Assembly (NCBI GenBank): GCA_027924645.1
Contig: BSBN01001484.1
Coordinates: forward strand, 1,860,001-1,924,000
DNA: 64,000 nucleotides
Source of the DNA: Cunninghamia lanceolata
Lineage: Eukaryota > Streptophyta > Pinopsida > Cupressales > Cupressaceae
Direction: 5' to 3'
Shown: piece by piece, positions 20,159-34,694 of the stretch
Position numbering within the stretch: position 1 is the stretch's first letter
Layout of the letters: each line of letters begins with the position of its first letter
The notes under the pieces: model-generated
Database searches by the model: none
What the model was told of the DNA's origin: nothing
Seen by the model: only the letters and a program-made list of their open reading frames with translations
Made by a program: the position numbers and the translations under genes

Positions 20159-22713
20159 GATCCTTATCCCTCTTGGGAATGGATCAGTTTCACAGGGGAT
20201 AACATTGGTGTGAATTCTACCTCCAATTTCTCGTGGCTAGGGAATGTAAAACCTGCACATCTCGATCAAGTGTTAATCATATCATGAATAATCATAGCCG
20301 AAGCAACTGAAATTAAATTCACGCAATCGAATAAAACAATAATCATAATTACATAATTCCAAATTAAACTGCATTTTTCAATCACATGTCAAATAGTCAC
20401 ATCACATAAATAACTATAATCTCATCACAAAACATCATCAAATATATCTCATATGTCGAATCACAAAATATCATCATGTCTGATCAAATCGAATCACATA
20501 TGTCAAAGCAATGTCCTATCATAATCAAAAGATAAAATCAAGTCTGCATAATGAAACCATAGTCAATAAAAGTCTAATAGTGTCATCAATGGAAATGCAT
20601 AACGATCAAAATAAGGAAGGAAAAATAATTGGCCTCACAAGATAACTCTACTACTAATAGCTAACTAAAACAAAAAGCATAGAAAAACTCAAATTTACAG
20701 CACAAACTACCTATTAAAAGCCTCAAAACATCGCATGATCTTCTGCATGGAGAAAAAGTTGCCACATGGATGGGCTGGCCAATAGTGCATTAGTATAAAA
20801 CTATCAGAAGACTCACACTTCCAAAAAGTGCAGTGATGCCAAGTGTTGATATTTATCCCTTAGCTATTGGGATCCACCACGATTCCTTAGGAACTACCAT
20901 GTCTCAAAATATGGAGGGGCCCACCATTCCTTATACCACTTCTAAATGTGAATTTTATATAAAGTGTGGAGGTGACACATATCTCCAATCAACCAATAGT
21001 GCAACAAGATGGAAATTTCAAAACTGAAGCCTCACAAAATGTCTGCAGAGGCAACACATGGATTCCACTAGCCTCTCCTTAGCAAATGATACAAAAGGGA
21101 AACTACGTTAGCGTTGTGAGTCCTGAAGATGTGAAACGGTGACACGTGGACCTCCCAACCAATAGCGCAACAAAATGAAGATGTCAGAACACTTCCTAAT
21201 TTGGAGAAGTGCCAACGAGACACGTGGAACCCTCGCTCTAACTCAAAAAGAAACATAGGACATTTCAGAAACATGTATAAGCTGAAACATATATATAGGT
21301 CGCAACTCCATCCAATAATTTGATCATCGTTTCTATTAATGCCTCTCCCCTTGGAAACAAAAATGAATCTCACCACGAACCATAAAATATTCAAAATGTC
21401 AAAGTTTTTTTACTCTATAGTATGCAAAAACCAACGAAATGAGGGTGGTAAGGTATGGATCAAATTGCTCTTAAGTTCTTATTTAATAAGCAACTAAGAA
21501 ATTACACCCACAACTAGATCTTACTCATCGACTAAAATTACATGGTTCAAACATCATGCAATAAGCCACCTTTATACCATCAACTAAATGAGGTGCCATT
21601 CTTTAAGTGGATATATCAAATTACAAAATAATGCTAATGAGCAGTGCATAGCCTTTATTAACACTAAACACCATTATGTTACATGGAGATTATCTTGATG
21701 TGGCACAACAAGTGTCATAGGATTTGCAACAAGGAAGTGGTTCTCGAAGCCACTACTATCCTTCCACTTAACCAAAAGGCATACATAAGATGATAGCCAT
21801 AAAAGGCCTTACACTCCATACTCCCATAACATCCACTACACCATCCTCAAGATAGGGGTACCTTAAGCACATTCCACAAGGGAATCGGTCATCATTCTCT
21901 TCTTTTCATTCTTCAAGTGACAATAGTCCATCAAGGTAACTTAACCCTATATCTTAAGTCAATGGACACCTATATATCTTCAACTTCTTTGCATCTCAAA
22001 TTGGAGTCTACTAAATTAGATGGAAACTTATCCTACACTACATAGGTTATCTAATCAATAACAAGGTGGGGAGTAAACATGATAGGGTACATACTTGTAC
22101 TCTCAAGGTTGGTGTACTACTTTAATGTAGTTCTTCTTCCTACATTGTAGGACATACACAATTCAACACTCACATTCAGGTGAGTCTTACAAGACATGAT
22201 AGTACTCACAACTTGCAACATGCTACTCAAACATTCATAAGGGCCAACCTTTAAGGTTGTGATAAGAGATAAACTTTACCACAATAACACCTTTCCAAGA
22301 GTGCAGTACAAAAAGGTTGTCAACGACCTCTATCGCAAGATCAAATTACATCATTTAACTAGGAAAAGGAGCAAGTCTTTACTAAAATACATCACCAAGC
22401 AAAACTTAATCAAATAACCTCCTTCTACGATAACATTATCAATAAGTTGGCTAAACTCTCAAAATTAGGACTTGCAAGGTCCCTAACTCACTCTATTCAT
22501 CGTGACTGAACTTCCCAAGTACCTACAACAATAATTCATACATGGGGGTTAGGGGAAAAAAAAATCAAAGGAACTAGTTGTTCCCACCCAAGGTGTCTTA
22601 CGAGTTCTCATTGCTAAGAAAGCTAGAGTTAGACACGTGACTCAGGTACGCACAACCAACAAGTGGCCCAACACAAACACTTGTACACACCCAGAGTTCC
22701 TAGTGTTTGAAAC
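20159..22713 (-). other. Internal region of the minus element, no coding content
   Basis: No reading frame above about 108 residues and no gag or pol motif on either strand. The stretch 20755-21235 holds degenerate repeats (listed separately). The rest is AT-rich single-copy-looking sequence. Confidence 0.6.
20755..21235. repeat. Degenerate repeats with CCAAT and CACGTG-type words
   Basis: Four to five diverged units combine a GACAC(A/G)TGG-type word with a CCAATAG(T/C)GCA word: about 20762-20790, 20972-21004, 21052-21075, 21139-21172 and 21218-21230. Two units contain a perfect ACACGTGG, which holds the CACGTG G-box. They may be old promoter-like repeats, but no activity is shown. Confidence 0.6.
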
Positions 22714-22728
22714 CTGGCTCTAATACCA
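22714..22728 (-). other. Primer binding site (initiator Met type), minus strand
   Basis: On the minus strand this reads TGGTATTAGAGCCAG, the plant initiator-Met type site. It lies two bases from the TGTCATGCCC segment that starts at 22731, which fixes the element's orientation. Confidence 0.85.
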
Positions 22729-22730
22729 AA

Positions 22731-24467
<1,737 letters not shown>

Positions 24468-25315
24468 TGATGAGACAATAAATTGTCTCATCAATTAGCT
24501 AAATAAAAGCATGTATTTTGCTTAATTAGTGTCATTGAGTGTCTTAATGATATTGCATGTTTTCCCATAATAAACAATTAGTAGATTAGAGAATAAATTC
24601 TACCAAATTGGAGTGCTAGAAAACTTCCTAAAAAGAAGCAGGAAAAGAGGAGTTTAAAAATGCAGTCTTAGTAAAACGGTGACATCTCCCTCATTTCTCA
24701 ATAAAATTTAGAATTTCAAAATGATCTAGAAATCTAGAAACAAGAGGAACAAAACCTAGAAACCGTTTGAAGAAATTCATCAAAATAAGTAAGCAGTTTG
24801 TGACAAAAATTAACTAAAATAAAAGTGGCGTGAAAGAAGGTAGTGAAATCAGAGGAAGAAGTTATAGTTTTTCTCCTCAAGAATAGGATCTCAGATCCAC
24901 ATTCTTGGTAGATTGATTAAGAATAAGTATTATATAAATGCATTGTAATCAAATAATCAAATGGGGAGAGTTTTATTAAATAATATAGTTCAGTGTTTTA
25001 GCAACAATAGTGTAGTTTGTTTGTAGTTTTCATTTCTTAGTTTATTTTTCCAACAATCTTTCCATTCCCTATTCTTTACATTTCTAGTATTTCCCTTCAC
25101 AAGTTCTTAGAATATATTTGATTCAAGCATTTTCATTTACAAGCTCTTAGATTAGATTTGATTGCAGCAATTTGTTTCATGTATTTCCTTTCAACTCTGT
25201 TTGTAGAAAAATAATGTCATGCAAATAACTTCTTCTCCTTCTTGCCTATCGTCATGGCCACCGCTCTAGTTTGACATTTATAAATAAATGATGAGGACTA
25301 TAGTGACCCTCATCA
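24468..25315 (+). mobile_element. 5' LTR of the compact element (848 bp)
   Basis: It starts with a palindrome, TGATGAGACAAT then AA then its complement, and ends with another hairpin of TGATGAGG/CCTCATCA arms (25289-25315). TG...CA ends are clear. Confidence 0.92.
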
Positions 25316-25318
25316 TTT

Positions 25319-25337
25319 TTGCCTTCGTTGCTGGGGA
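25319..25337 (+). other. Primer binding site of the compact element
   Basis: TTGCCTTCGTTGCTGGGGA lies three bases after the LTR end and resembles the plant site TGGCGCCGTTGCCGGGGA with changes near its 5' end. Confidence 0.65.
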
Positions 25338-26311
25338 TAGGTGTCATTAGGGAGTTGTTGTTGATCTGGTGACATTAGGTCAAAAGAAAAATTAGTTTGT
25401 CAAGTCTTTTTTAGGTTTATTATTTTAGAAGCTCCCCCAAAACAACAGATCCAAAGGAAGTGATTCTTACATGTAAAGAAGGTGACAGCTCTTGTGCAAC
25501 CTCCTCAACTAGAGGACCATGACCTAAAGCCCCCAAAAGGAAAGGATCATTATTATTTGGAAACCTTCAAAGTCCAAGGAGGGCTACTTGATCATATATT
25601 TGAAGGACAAGGAGTTGTATCCAGTTATGCATGCAACAGAATGTGAGGAAGGGTTGCAAGATCTTTTCAATAAGCCCATGCATCTACTAGAATTAGATAT
25701 TATAGAGAAGGTTGCCATTTCAAAGAAGGTGAAGCATCAAAGTTTAAATCTTAAATCATCTTCTTCTCATGGTTTTCTTCTTTAAAAAAATTAAAGCATG
25801 GATCCATATTTTGAGGAAAGGGAGTTATTTTCCACAATCGGTTAATGGTTTTATGTAACCTATCTCTACATCAATAAGTAGAGTACGATAGAGTAGGTTT
25901 CTTTTCTACAAATGAGCGCTTAGCATATGTTATTTCTTCTTCTAAAGTTGAACATGCGTTTCTCTATAAAAGTTGTTGGTCCCAAGAACTCTTGCAAATT
26001 TATTTTAGCATTTGATGACATTTTAGATCTCTCCATAGCTTCTCATGGGCTCTATTTCCAGCATTAGAATTTTCTAGATCTCTCCAAAGCTATCGAGGGA
26101 AAAAAAACAATTACCTCTAGATAGCTCTAGAGTAACTCAGAACTGACCATGGAGAAAAGATAGCTAGCTCTGGATAGCTCTAGAGTAATTCAGAACATCT
26201 TTAGAGCAACTCCAGTGCACCTCTCAGAAAATTTCTAGAACAATTGCAATAAAGGTGAAGAGATTGGCTCAAGAAGCTCACTATGAGTTGCAGGAGGACC
26301 TACAACATTTT
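25338..26311 (+). other. Internal region of the compact element, non-coding
   Basis: No retroviral domain is seen. A short duplication around GATAGCTCTAGAGTAA occurs twice near 26116 and 26178. The only notable frame, 25588-25785, is unrecognised. Confidence 0.6.
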
Positions 26312-26325
26312 AGGTGTGGGGGAGA
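26312..26325 (+). other. Polypurine tract of the compact element
   Basis: AGGTGTGGGGGAGA lies directly before the 3' LTR start. Confidence 0.85.
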
Positions 26326-27166
26326 TGATGAGACAATAAATTGTCTCATCTATTAGCTAAATAAAAGCATGTATTTTACTTAATTAGTGTCATTGAATGT
26401 CTTAATAATATTACATTTTTTCCTTGTAATAAACAATTAGTATATTGACGATTAAATTCTGCCAAATTGGAGTGCCAGAAAACTTCTTCAAAAAAGAAGC
26501 ACGAAAAGAGGAGTTTAAAAATGCAGTCTCAATAAAATGGCAATATCTCCCTCATTTCTCAAACAAATTTAGAATTTAAAAATGATCTAGAAATCTAGAA
26601 ATGAGAGGAACAAAACCCAAAAACCATTTGAAGAAAATCATCAAAATAAGTAAGCAGTTTGTGACAAAAATTGACTGAAATAAAAGTGGCATGAAAGAAG
26701 GCAGCGAAATCAGAGGAATAAGTTGTATCTTTTCTCCTCAAAAATAGGATCTCAAATCCACATTGATAAAGAATAAGTATTATATAAATGAATTTTAATC
26801 AAAGAATCAAATGGGGAGAGTTTTATGAAATAATATAGTTCAGTGTTTTAGCAGCAATAGTGTAGTTTGTTTGTAGTTTTCATTCCTTAGTTTATTTTTT
26901 CAGCAATCTTTCAATTCCCTGTTCTTTACATTTCTAGAATTTCACTTCACAAGTTTCTTAGAATAGATTTGATTCAAGAATTTTCATTTACAAGCTCTTA
27001 GATTTGATTTGATTGTAGCAATTTGTTTCATGCATTTCCTTTCAATTTTGTTTGTAAAAAAAGAATGTCATGCAAATAATTTCTTCTCCCTCTTGCATAT
27101 TGCCATGGACACCACTCTGGCTTGACATTTATAATTAAATGATGAGGACTACAACGACCCTCATCA
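26326..27166 (+). mobile_element. 3' LTR of the compact element (841 bp)
   Basis: Direct repeat of 24468-25315 with scattered substitutions and small gaps, and the same TGATGAGAC start and CCTCATCA end. Confidence 0.92.
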
Positions 27167-27824
27167 GAGCTGGCATAGACCGTGGACCTATGCCAACCCG
27201 GGAGTAGGGGTTCCCACCCCACAGAGCCTACAGGATCTGTCGAGATGGGGTCCCGAACCTCGGCCCCACGGGGGGAATGGACAAGGCTCAGCCCTGTCGT
27301 CCCCCATTTAAAAAAAAAAACATTCCCTAACTTTTGATTTAAAAATTTAACCTAATCTCTCTTTTTTTTTAAATGAGCCTTTTAGTTAAAACTATATATA
27401 TATATAACTATTGTTGTATTTTTTATATATACAAAAAAATAGACATACTAAATGAAATAATGCAAATAAAGATAAATATTTTTACATATATATAACTTAT
27501 ATATGTATATATAACTTTAACCCATTACTCAAAATGAATAAACATATATATTTCTTTACTTTCAACAACAATGAGAAGGAGAGGCAGAGGTATATTTTCT
27601 TTTTTCTAAACTTCAATAAACACAACCTTATTCAAATTTATTAAACTAGCTATTTAGCTTGCAAGAAAGATAGAGAACTTATATTTTTCCTTTCCAAGTA
27701 TTTCTCTTTGCAAATAGACAAGTAAAATAGGAAAAAGTATACATCTATTTATCTTTTAAGAGAGATAGGGATAATCTTTTTCCTTCCTTGTAGATACAAA
27801 TACTAGATAGCAAGTATTAAGTAA

Positions 27825-27845
27825 GGAGAGAGAGAGAGAGAGAGA
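27825..27845. repeat. (GA)n microsatellite
   Basis: About ten AG units within the right LTR. Confidence 0.9.
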
Positions 27846-29021
27846 AAGCATTTAAATCAAATATTTTATTGCTTAAATATACAATCAAGGTATAGAAAGC
27901 ATTGCATCTATATATTCATTTTCATTTTAAGTCAAATACATTTCTCAAAGGGACTAATATAATACAAAGGATTTCCCAAGAGAGAGATTTTCTCTTCCAT
28001 ACACCAAACCCATTTACAAGCTCAATGAGCCAAGGCATTTACATTGTCATACATATACAATTTGTTCAAAACCACTGACCCACCTCAAGAAGACCTCTCT
28101 CATAGTCCTTCTCCATAGAGCCAAGAAAACTTGCAAGACAATAAAACTCTTTCCATGGCCAAGGGAAGCTCACATGTCAACCTTAGGTTTGCTTGCAAGC
28201 CACCCCCAAGCTAGGATGCCTACAAGTAACATGGTTTCAAACACACACACAAGGGATTTAAAGCACACTCACAATAAACACATTAGCACCCAACCCAAGG
28301 GATCTTACGTAACTAAATCCATGAATATGGATTCCAAAGGGGGAGAGAGTGGACATCTCTCACTCAAGGGGAAAGACTCAAGAACCACAATAATACCCAA
28401 AATCATATCTAATACGACATAGGCTCTTGCTATCTCATATCACTTATGACTCCAATGTACACAAGGGCACTCTTGTCAACCAAATGATAATTAAAATACC
28501 AAGGTAACAAAGCACTCTTGCCCATCCAAACTTACACCAAAAACACTAAGAACAAGTCCAATGCCTTCCCAATCTCTTTAACAAGGAGTGACTTGCCCCA
28601 AGGAAGTTCACTCCTCTCTCAACCCCATACAAGGTAAGCTCCCTCACATGGAGAGTTTATGCCAACAACCCAAAAACCCAACATAATAACACAAGTACAC
28701 AAAATGCCATTCTTACATGCATGAAATAAAATGCAAATAAAACAAGAGAGACTTGAATCCTTGAGAGCCTACCTCTCAAGCTTCAAGTAGTGAATATGGT
28801 TTAAGAAGCCTCCCAAGAGCTTACTCCATGGTCTCCTTAGCTTAAATCTCCTCTCCAAGCACAAAAATCCCTTCCAAAAATCCAAAACCAAAAACAAAAT
28901 AAGAACCCCTATAACCTCAGCAAGAGGGAGATAAATAAGTCCCAAAAAACATCTCAATGTCACCTACTCATTCACTTTCTCAAGCACATCTCCCCACATG
29001 TCTGAAATATTGAGGATTAGG

Positions 29022-29361
29022 GAGGTGACACTTGTCATCCTCTCATTCCTCCTCAAGAGCACACCTCCCCACACTTCTCACACATGTGTGAGACATGGAG
29101 AAAAGGGGAGTACTTAGGTTCTCTTCCCAAAGGCTCTTACAATGTGTGCTCACACGTGTGAGGCCTTTGGGATTTCCCCAAACCCTTACATGAACCTAGG
29201 GTAGTGGGATTGGGATGTGACAAGTCACCCAACCCTCATCCCAAAACCCTAATTCATCACGTAACTCCCATGGTCAAATAGAGTGGTCAAATATGAGTTA
29301 AAACTCATGATTTGAGGTATATAAGGTGTTGGGACTAGAAAAAGTCTCACATTTTTCTAGG
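29022..29361. repeat. Palindrome string in the right LTR
   Basis: Hairpins include GAGGTGACA..TGTCATCCTC (29022-29042), TCTCACACATGTGTGAGA (29076-29093), CCCAAAGGC..GCCTTTGGG (29126-29171) enclosing CTCACACGTGTGAG (29149-29162), ATGAGTT..AACTCAT (29293-29308) and CTAGAAAAA..TTTTTCTAG (29335-29360). They correspond in layout to the left copy. Confidence 0.8.
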
Positions 29362-29382
29362 CTCCATTAGTTTATACAACCA

Positions 29383-30771
29383 CTATGTAACTTTGTGGTC
29401 AAAATAAATTGCCACAATTTGTGTGACAAGATCCATATTGTGACCTCTGTTAACCAATAATCCCAATTCCTTCATTATGGTAATCAATATCGGCAAGACC
29501 CTAGTCATATTTCCCTCATCCATGAACCATATGTCTATACAAAACACATTTTGTCCATAATTGGGAAGAGACAAATGAAGTCTCACCGATGAGAATTTAA
29601 AAACAACACAAGTTGAAGTATCGACAAGAGTAGAAGGATCAGGATGAAGCTCTTATGTTCCCCCGAGCTCATTAGTCATGGTGATGAATGGTTTTCGGTG
29701 AGAAACAAACACTTATATTCTGATAAAATAAATGTAATAATCCTATCAGAGAAACATTGATGATCGGGTGAAGTCTTTTAAGTCCTTCTGACTGCATAAG
29801 TTACTCTAATGATTGAAACCACCAATGATATCGATGAAACTCTTGCCGATAAAACATAAATTTTGGGAAGACAAACACTATCAGAATGGACCTTATAGAT
29901 CTCACCAACGATGAAAGCTCCTCTGACAAAAGGAGCTCAAGAGCTATTTCGGGAGACTTATCCCGATGGGTAAAACAAAAGATAAAAACATATCGGAGAA
30001 ACTCAAAACATCAGGACCACATGATAGCCTCATAGCGATGGTTCCAGTCAAGTTGATGACAATGCAAACACTCACTCTTGCGTTGGGTAAGCCTTGTAAT
30101 GTCTCCCTGAATTATTGGAAATCAAAGGAAAAGGGCTTAAATCTATTGATAAGAAGATTAAAGGATCTTCCCAATAGTGATATACTATATCGAAAGGACA
30201 TTTGGTTGGTCATAACGATTGAGTTATGAAACATATAAGTAAAAATGGCACCAGATGAAGCATACAGATCGGCATAAAGTTAGGAATGTCTCATTGAAAA
30301 AAAATGTTGTATCGATTTGACATTTTGAATTTCAAAAAACTTGCCACATTAATTCACAGGAGAAGACATTAATGGTGACCTGAATAAAATCCCTTGTAAA
30401 AACATTCCAAATCAAAGCAATTAAAACCAGAAGAGATTTTCTAGAGGTACGGTGAAAGCACAGGGATAATAGAAAGCACAAAGGATTCAACAATCTCTAC
30501 AACCACAAGTAAGCACATAAACTCCTCTGCAATTCATAAATTGAAGTCCATCTCTATTGTTCCGGATAGGGTAGATTGGAGACACCCAACAAAACAAAGG
30601 CTAGAAAACAACAATGGAAAACAAGTAAAGCTAAGAAACAAAAAAATGACAAGGGACAAAAAGAGAAGGTGAAAGAGTGAAAATTAAACCAGGACCTCAT
30701 AGATCAATCACCTGGTTTAGGTCCTAACGCCAGAAGGTCCATACAGCTTAAGGTTGATATAGAGAAATTAG
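29383..30771 (+). other. Unassigned region upstream of aORF2
   Basis: No protein family is recognised. Between about 29480 and 30270 the words ATCGG and CCGAT recur every 30 to 80 bp on both strands, often next to TGAGA or GAGAAAC. It may be the leader or an LTR of the element that owns aORF2. Confidence 0.4.
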
Positions 30772-33525
30772 AAGATAAATGTAAATACATTGGCAATATA
30801 TGGACACCCATCCATGGGTATGAATTGTTTAAGTTTCATTACAACAGGAGAATTAGGAGTGCACCTGTTTGCAACCCTTGGAACTTCAATTTGGGGAAAT
30901 TGGTTGCTAGATGTGTTTGAAAACATAGATCTCCTGAAACTCTTAGCCACCCATTACAATCAGAATCTTAAGGCTATATGCAACCTGCAGGGTGAGCCTT
31001 TTATACATTTGTCAAAAAATGCAATGTGTGAAGTATTTAATTTAGACAACCTATGCAATGAACCCATAATATATGAAGACTTGGAAAAGGAGTATTGGAG
31101 GATGGATACCACCTACAAAGGGTGGAGACTACCACTTCACACCCTAGGGTAGAAGGAAGCACAGTGCCTCTTGAGGACAATGATGAGCCTCCATTTCACA
31201 TTGATTTGTTTGAGCCATTTATGAAATACACCTACTATTTGATTTGCCAAGTCTTAGGATCAGAGGTTTCTAAATTCATGATAATTGGACCAATGGTGAT
31301 AGCAGCTGATATACAATGTCATAATGCTAGGCCTTTTGACTATGTTGCATATGTCTTCAAGAAAATTGACTATGGGTTAATGGCTATTAAAAACAACTCT
31401 CCCATACTGCACTTCGAGCATTACTCATTGCTTATGCACATGATACTATATATACTATATTATGATCAGGAAATTGGGATGTGCCTAGAAGAGTTGGGGA
31501 TTACACAATTGGACAAGAAAGAACAGCCATTACCTATGCAATTATGGACTAGTGTGTGGGATAGCAGATTTGCCAATTCTGATTATGTTTACTTTGAGGA
31601 GTATTTTATAAAAAATTTGTACAGATTCTTTAGCCACCCCTATGATTATTCTTTGTCTGATGAAATTAAGAGATTTCTGAGGCCAAAATACTTCAATGGG
31701 CCTCCAACTATGACACATAACTAGGGAGACTGGTATTGTTTTCTTGACTCTACCATGATTAGAGTCTATGGCTTTGAGGACACACCTTTTTTGTTACCTA
31801 AGACTGCTCCAGACACGATAGCATATTTAGAGATCATCAGACAAATGGAATACTCCAATGTAATGAATCTAAGTGCTTATGATAAACAATCGTTTATGCC
31901 AAGCACATTGTGTTTTGGACATTTCACCATAGTTTCGAAAGATGGGTATGATCTCATTTGAGATAAATTGCTACATTACAACATGAAATATGCAGAACAG
32001 AGCAAGAGGTTTGATCCTGAAGGTTTTATAGATTATGCAAGGAAGAACTAGAATCTCAGTGGGTATGCACACATACCTTATTAACATGATGATGTCATAA
32101 GGAATATGGAGGGAGCATAGGTTGAATTAGCTATTGATAAATATAATAGAGAAGTGGAACTGTTCTCCTCTGGTGGTGAAGAATCCTCAAATGAAGATGA
32201 ACCCCATGCACAAACTGATAGAATTCCCAAATGTATAATTGAATACCAGCCTCCTAGCAGGGAACATGAGGTTGAAGAACTAGTTGATACAGATGCCAGA
32301 CAATTGGCATGTGATTCATTTATTATTGATGACCAATTTATTCATTCTCCAGAGTTTAAGTCCTTTTTGTACAAATACAAAGGAAAAGAAGTTAGGGAAT
32401 TTGTTGAAAATGTCACACCTGATAATGAAAAATAATTATTAAGTGTACTAAAGACAACTGTGGATAATGAGATGAGGAGTATGACCCTTGATAAAGGTAG
32501 ATAGTTACTAAAAGAAGCTAGTGTGATGATATTTCCAAGATTGGATATGAATTCTGCATTGGTATTTGATAGTTTCTTACATAATACTCATGACAAATAT
32601 AAGCTTACTCCAGAAGGGGTAACAGAAGTATACATGGGAAAAAAATATAACATTGATGAAAACTCACTTGTGATCTAGGCTTTGTATCTACCTCACAAAA
32701 AGATTGCAGCCATTGATACTAAAAAAAATTCAGGCATGTGATGACATTGAAGGTAGGAGAAACAGATCCCATAATCACTGCTAATATTGGGATTAATGTG
32801 GCAAAGTTGAACAAGGCCCAAATCTAGATGTTGATCAAAGAAAGAGACATGTATAAGTTGAGTTGTGAGAGAATAATTTCTTGAAAGATACAGTCATAGG
32901 TGCTTTTGAAGGATCCACTAAGAGATTAACCCAAGGAGAGAGCCCACAGAATATTGAACCACCATCGAATGATTAGATAGCTCAGATCCAAATTGTCACA
33001 CCTGCTACAGTATTGCAGAGCAGGCATGCTCATATGATGCATTGGATGAATAAATTCTGGGATGTCTACTCTAAAAATCATAAAGTTATCCAAGAGTATG
33101 AGAGATTAAATAACAGGCTCCAAGAGAAGCTCCATGGGATACAAAGTAAAGATACCCTTGACAATGCAAGCATCTCCAGTGCCAAAGATCTGATCAAGCA
33201 ACATAAGAAATATCATGACAAGCTTCAACCTGATGCAAAGGAGTGTATTTATGCTTCCAATATGGGTGTACCTATGTTATTTGGAAATGAGAAAGAGTTG
33301 AAAAGCAAAGATGAATGGGCTAAAGAATGCCAAGTGATATTATAGGAGGCTCTAGAGACTATCAAAGATAAAGACTCAGCATACTGGGAGGCTTGCAAGC
33401 ATTTGGAGAGGATGGTTTTGATAAAGGTGGTCACAAGGAATACCATAGAATTTGTTGATACACATCTGAGCCAAAAGTATTTAGATCATATTGCTCAGAT
33501 CTACCTGTGGCTCAGTAAAGCTTAG
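30772..33525 (+). pseudogene. aORF2: long extra reading frame of unknown function (broken)
   Basis: I do not recognise a named domain with certainty. The open frame gives FITTGELGVHLFATLGTSIW and LKAICNLQGEPFIHLSKNAM, then after a frame change (31095-31150) DLFEPFMKYTYYLICQVLG, GPMVIAADIQCH, FKKIDYGLMAIKNN and FEHYSLLMHMILYILYYDQE. This style is reminiscent of transposon-linked plant mobile-domain or extra-ORF proteins, which is inference. Downstream come an acidic linker (SSGGEESSNEDE, 32165-32200), further conserved-looking blocks, and a helical C-terminus (33013-33525, MMHWMNKFWDVYSKNHKVIQ and on). Most in-frame stops are TAG. The last codon ends one base before a probable LTR start (33526). 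It is not obviously alignable with aORF1 by eye, though both end in coiled-coil-like tails. Confidence 0.6.
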
Positions 33526-34536
33526 TGTTAATTATCTTTGTTAATTCTGTTAACTCCCAAAAGACACTATGAAGAGATATGTCCTCTTCACAACTATTGC
33601 TATAAAAGCTGAACATATGATGGTCTAAAGCATCATCCATAATAATATATCTTTCTCCCTTATTTAAAAAAAACTTTATATGAGGCACTGGTAAAAAGAT
33701 GGATTGTTATCTCTTGTCCATTTGAAAAACTTATATCATATATGCTTATTTTTTGAAGAAGTGTAATGGAGTAGAATACTTTCATATGGTGATTTATTTC
33801 CAGTGTTCAATAAGTTGTGTTAGTTTTCATGATTATATGTTATTGTGCTATCTCCAAAGTGGTTTTCCCTTATTATTCAAATTTATACGCATTTGTCAAA
33901 ACACATTTGTTGTTACTATGTGATGTTGTGGGTGGGTTCTGCTTGGTTGAATTAAATTCCTTTCAAGTAATTTAACTTAACTGGTTCCATAGGATTACAA
34001 CCTTTTTAAGCTAATTGTCTTGATTGGTTTCCCTCAAGACAAGAATTAAATATCATTCCATAATATCATAGTAATATGGGAGAATAACACTGGGATTAGT
34101 ACAAAGAGTGTTACAACTAGCAAACTTGCACGTCTGCATAAGGTGCTGACATTCAAAAGTGCCCAACTGTAGAGTTAACCTAGGAGATAAATCCACCTAT
34201 CATATACATTTGTTTCCATTAACCCATCCACTGACTCTAATAGCCCAATAGGGTAGGCACTAGTCATTCCAAATTCATTCTACATAGTTTTATTCAAGCA
34301 TTCATATCTAAGACCTTAACATTAGGAGTAATAAAAGTTATCTTTTAAGCTACTTCACACCTATTTGCCACCATGAAGGATATTAAAAATCTGCATTAGT
34401 TGTGAAAGGTATACCCACCTAGGTCTAGCAGAACCTAAAGTGAAGAAGGTATTATCCTTGTGCCTGATAGTCAAAAGTGTGAAGAGAGCTTGGCAACCTC
34501 TTAAGGTGTAAAAACCTACATTTTTGAGACCTAATA
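33526..34536 (+). mobile_element. Probable 5' LTR of element 3 (about 1 kb)
   Basis: It starts TGTTAATT directly after the aORF2 stop and ends CCTAATA, which would be a TGTTA..TAACA pair with a C to T change in the last CA. The PBS begins five bases later. A TATA box is at 33601. The partner LTR should lie beyond the right end of the window, so these ends are not confirmed by a second copy. Confidence 0.55.
33601..33608 (+). promoter_or_regulatory. TATA box in the element 3 LTR
   Basis: TATAAAAG in a GC-flanked context, about 75 bp after the proposed LTR start. It would give a short U3. Confidence 0.5.
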
Positions 34537-34540
34537 GAAT

Positions 34541-34558
34541 TGGCAACTCTGCTGGGGA
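34541..34558 (+). other. Primer binding site of element 3
   Basis: TGGCAACTCTGCTGGGGA starts with TGG and is followed by leader and a gag frame. The tRNA is not assigned. Confidence 0.75.
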
Positions 34559-34694
34559 CAGCCTAGCTTAAACTTGAGCGTTCCATCATATGATTCATAT
34601 CACAATATTATAACATATTCAAGACTCCACTGGGAAAAACCAGAATCATTTCTTCTTACTCACAGAAAGTAAGTGGTGACTCTAAAAGGATTTT

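Larger units (their letters stand above)
24468..27166 (+). mobile_element. Compact non-autonomous LTR element (2.7 kb)
   Basis: LTRs of 848 and 841 bp flank about 1 kb of non-coding sequence with a PBS and a PPT. No gag or pol domain is visible. A 65-residue frame (25588-25785) has no family motif. The two LTRs are clearly homologous but carry many substitutions and small indels, so the insertion is not recent. It lies in the right LTR of the large minus element. Flanking 5-mers (CGGCC and GAGCT) do not match, so the target duplication is lost or the flank has changed. Its size is above typical TRIMs and below typical LARDs. Confidence 0.85.
27167..29382 (-). mobile_element. Right LTR of the minus element, second part
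   Basis: It continues with a GC-rich patch (27190-27305), an A run, AT-rich sequence with TA runs, then the CACCCCCAAGCTAGG block (28201-28215, compare 18781-18795) and the palindrome-rich block (about 29022-29361, compare 19458-19963). The end at 29382 is set by a shared TTTATACAAC word and could be some 200 bp further right. Confidence 0.55.
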
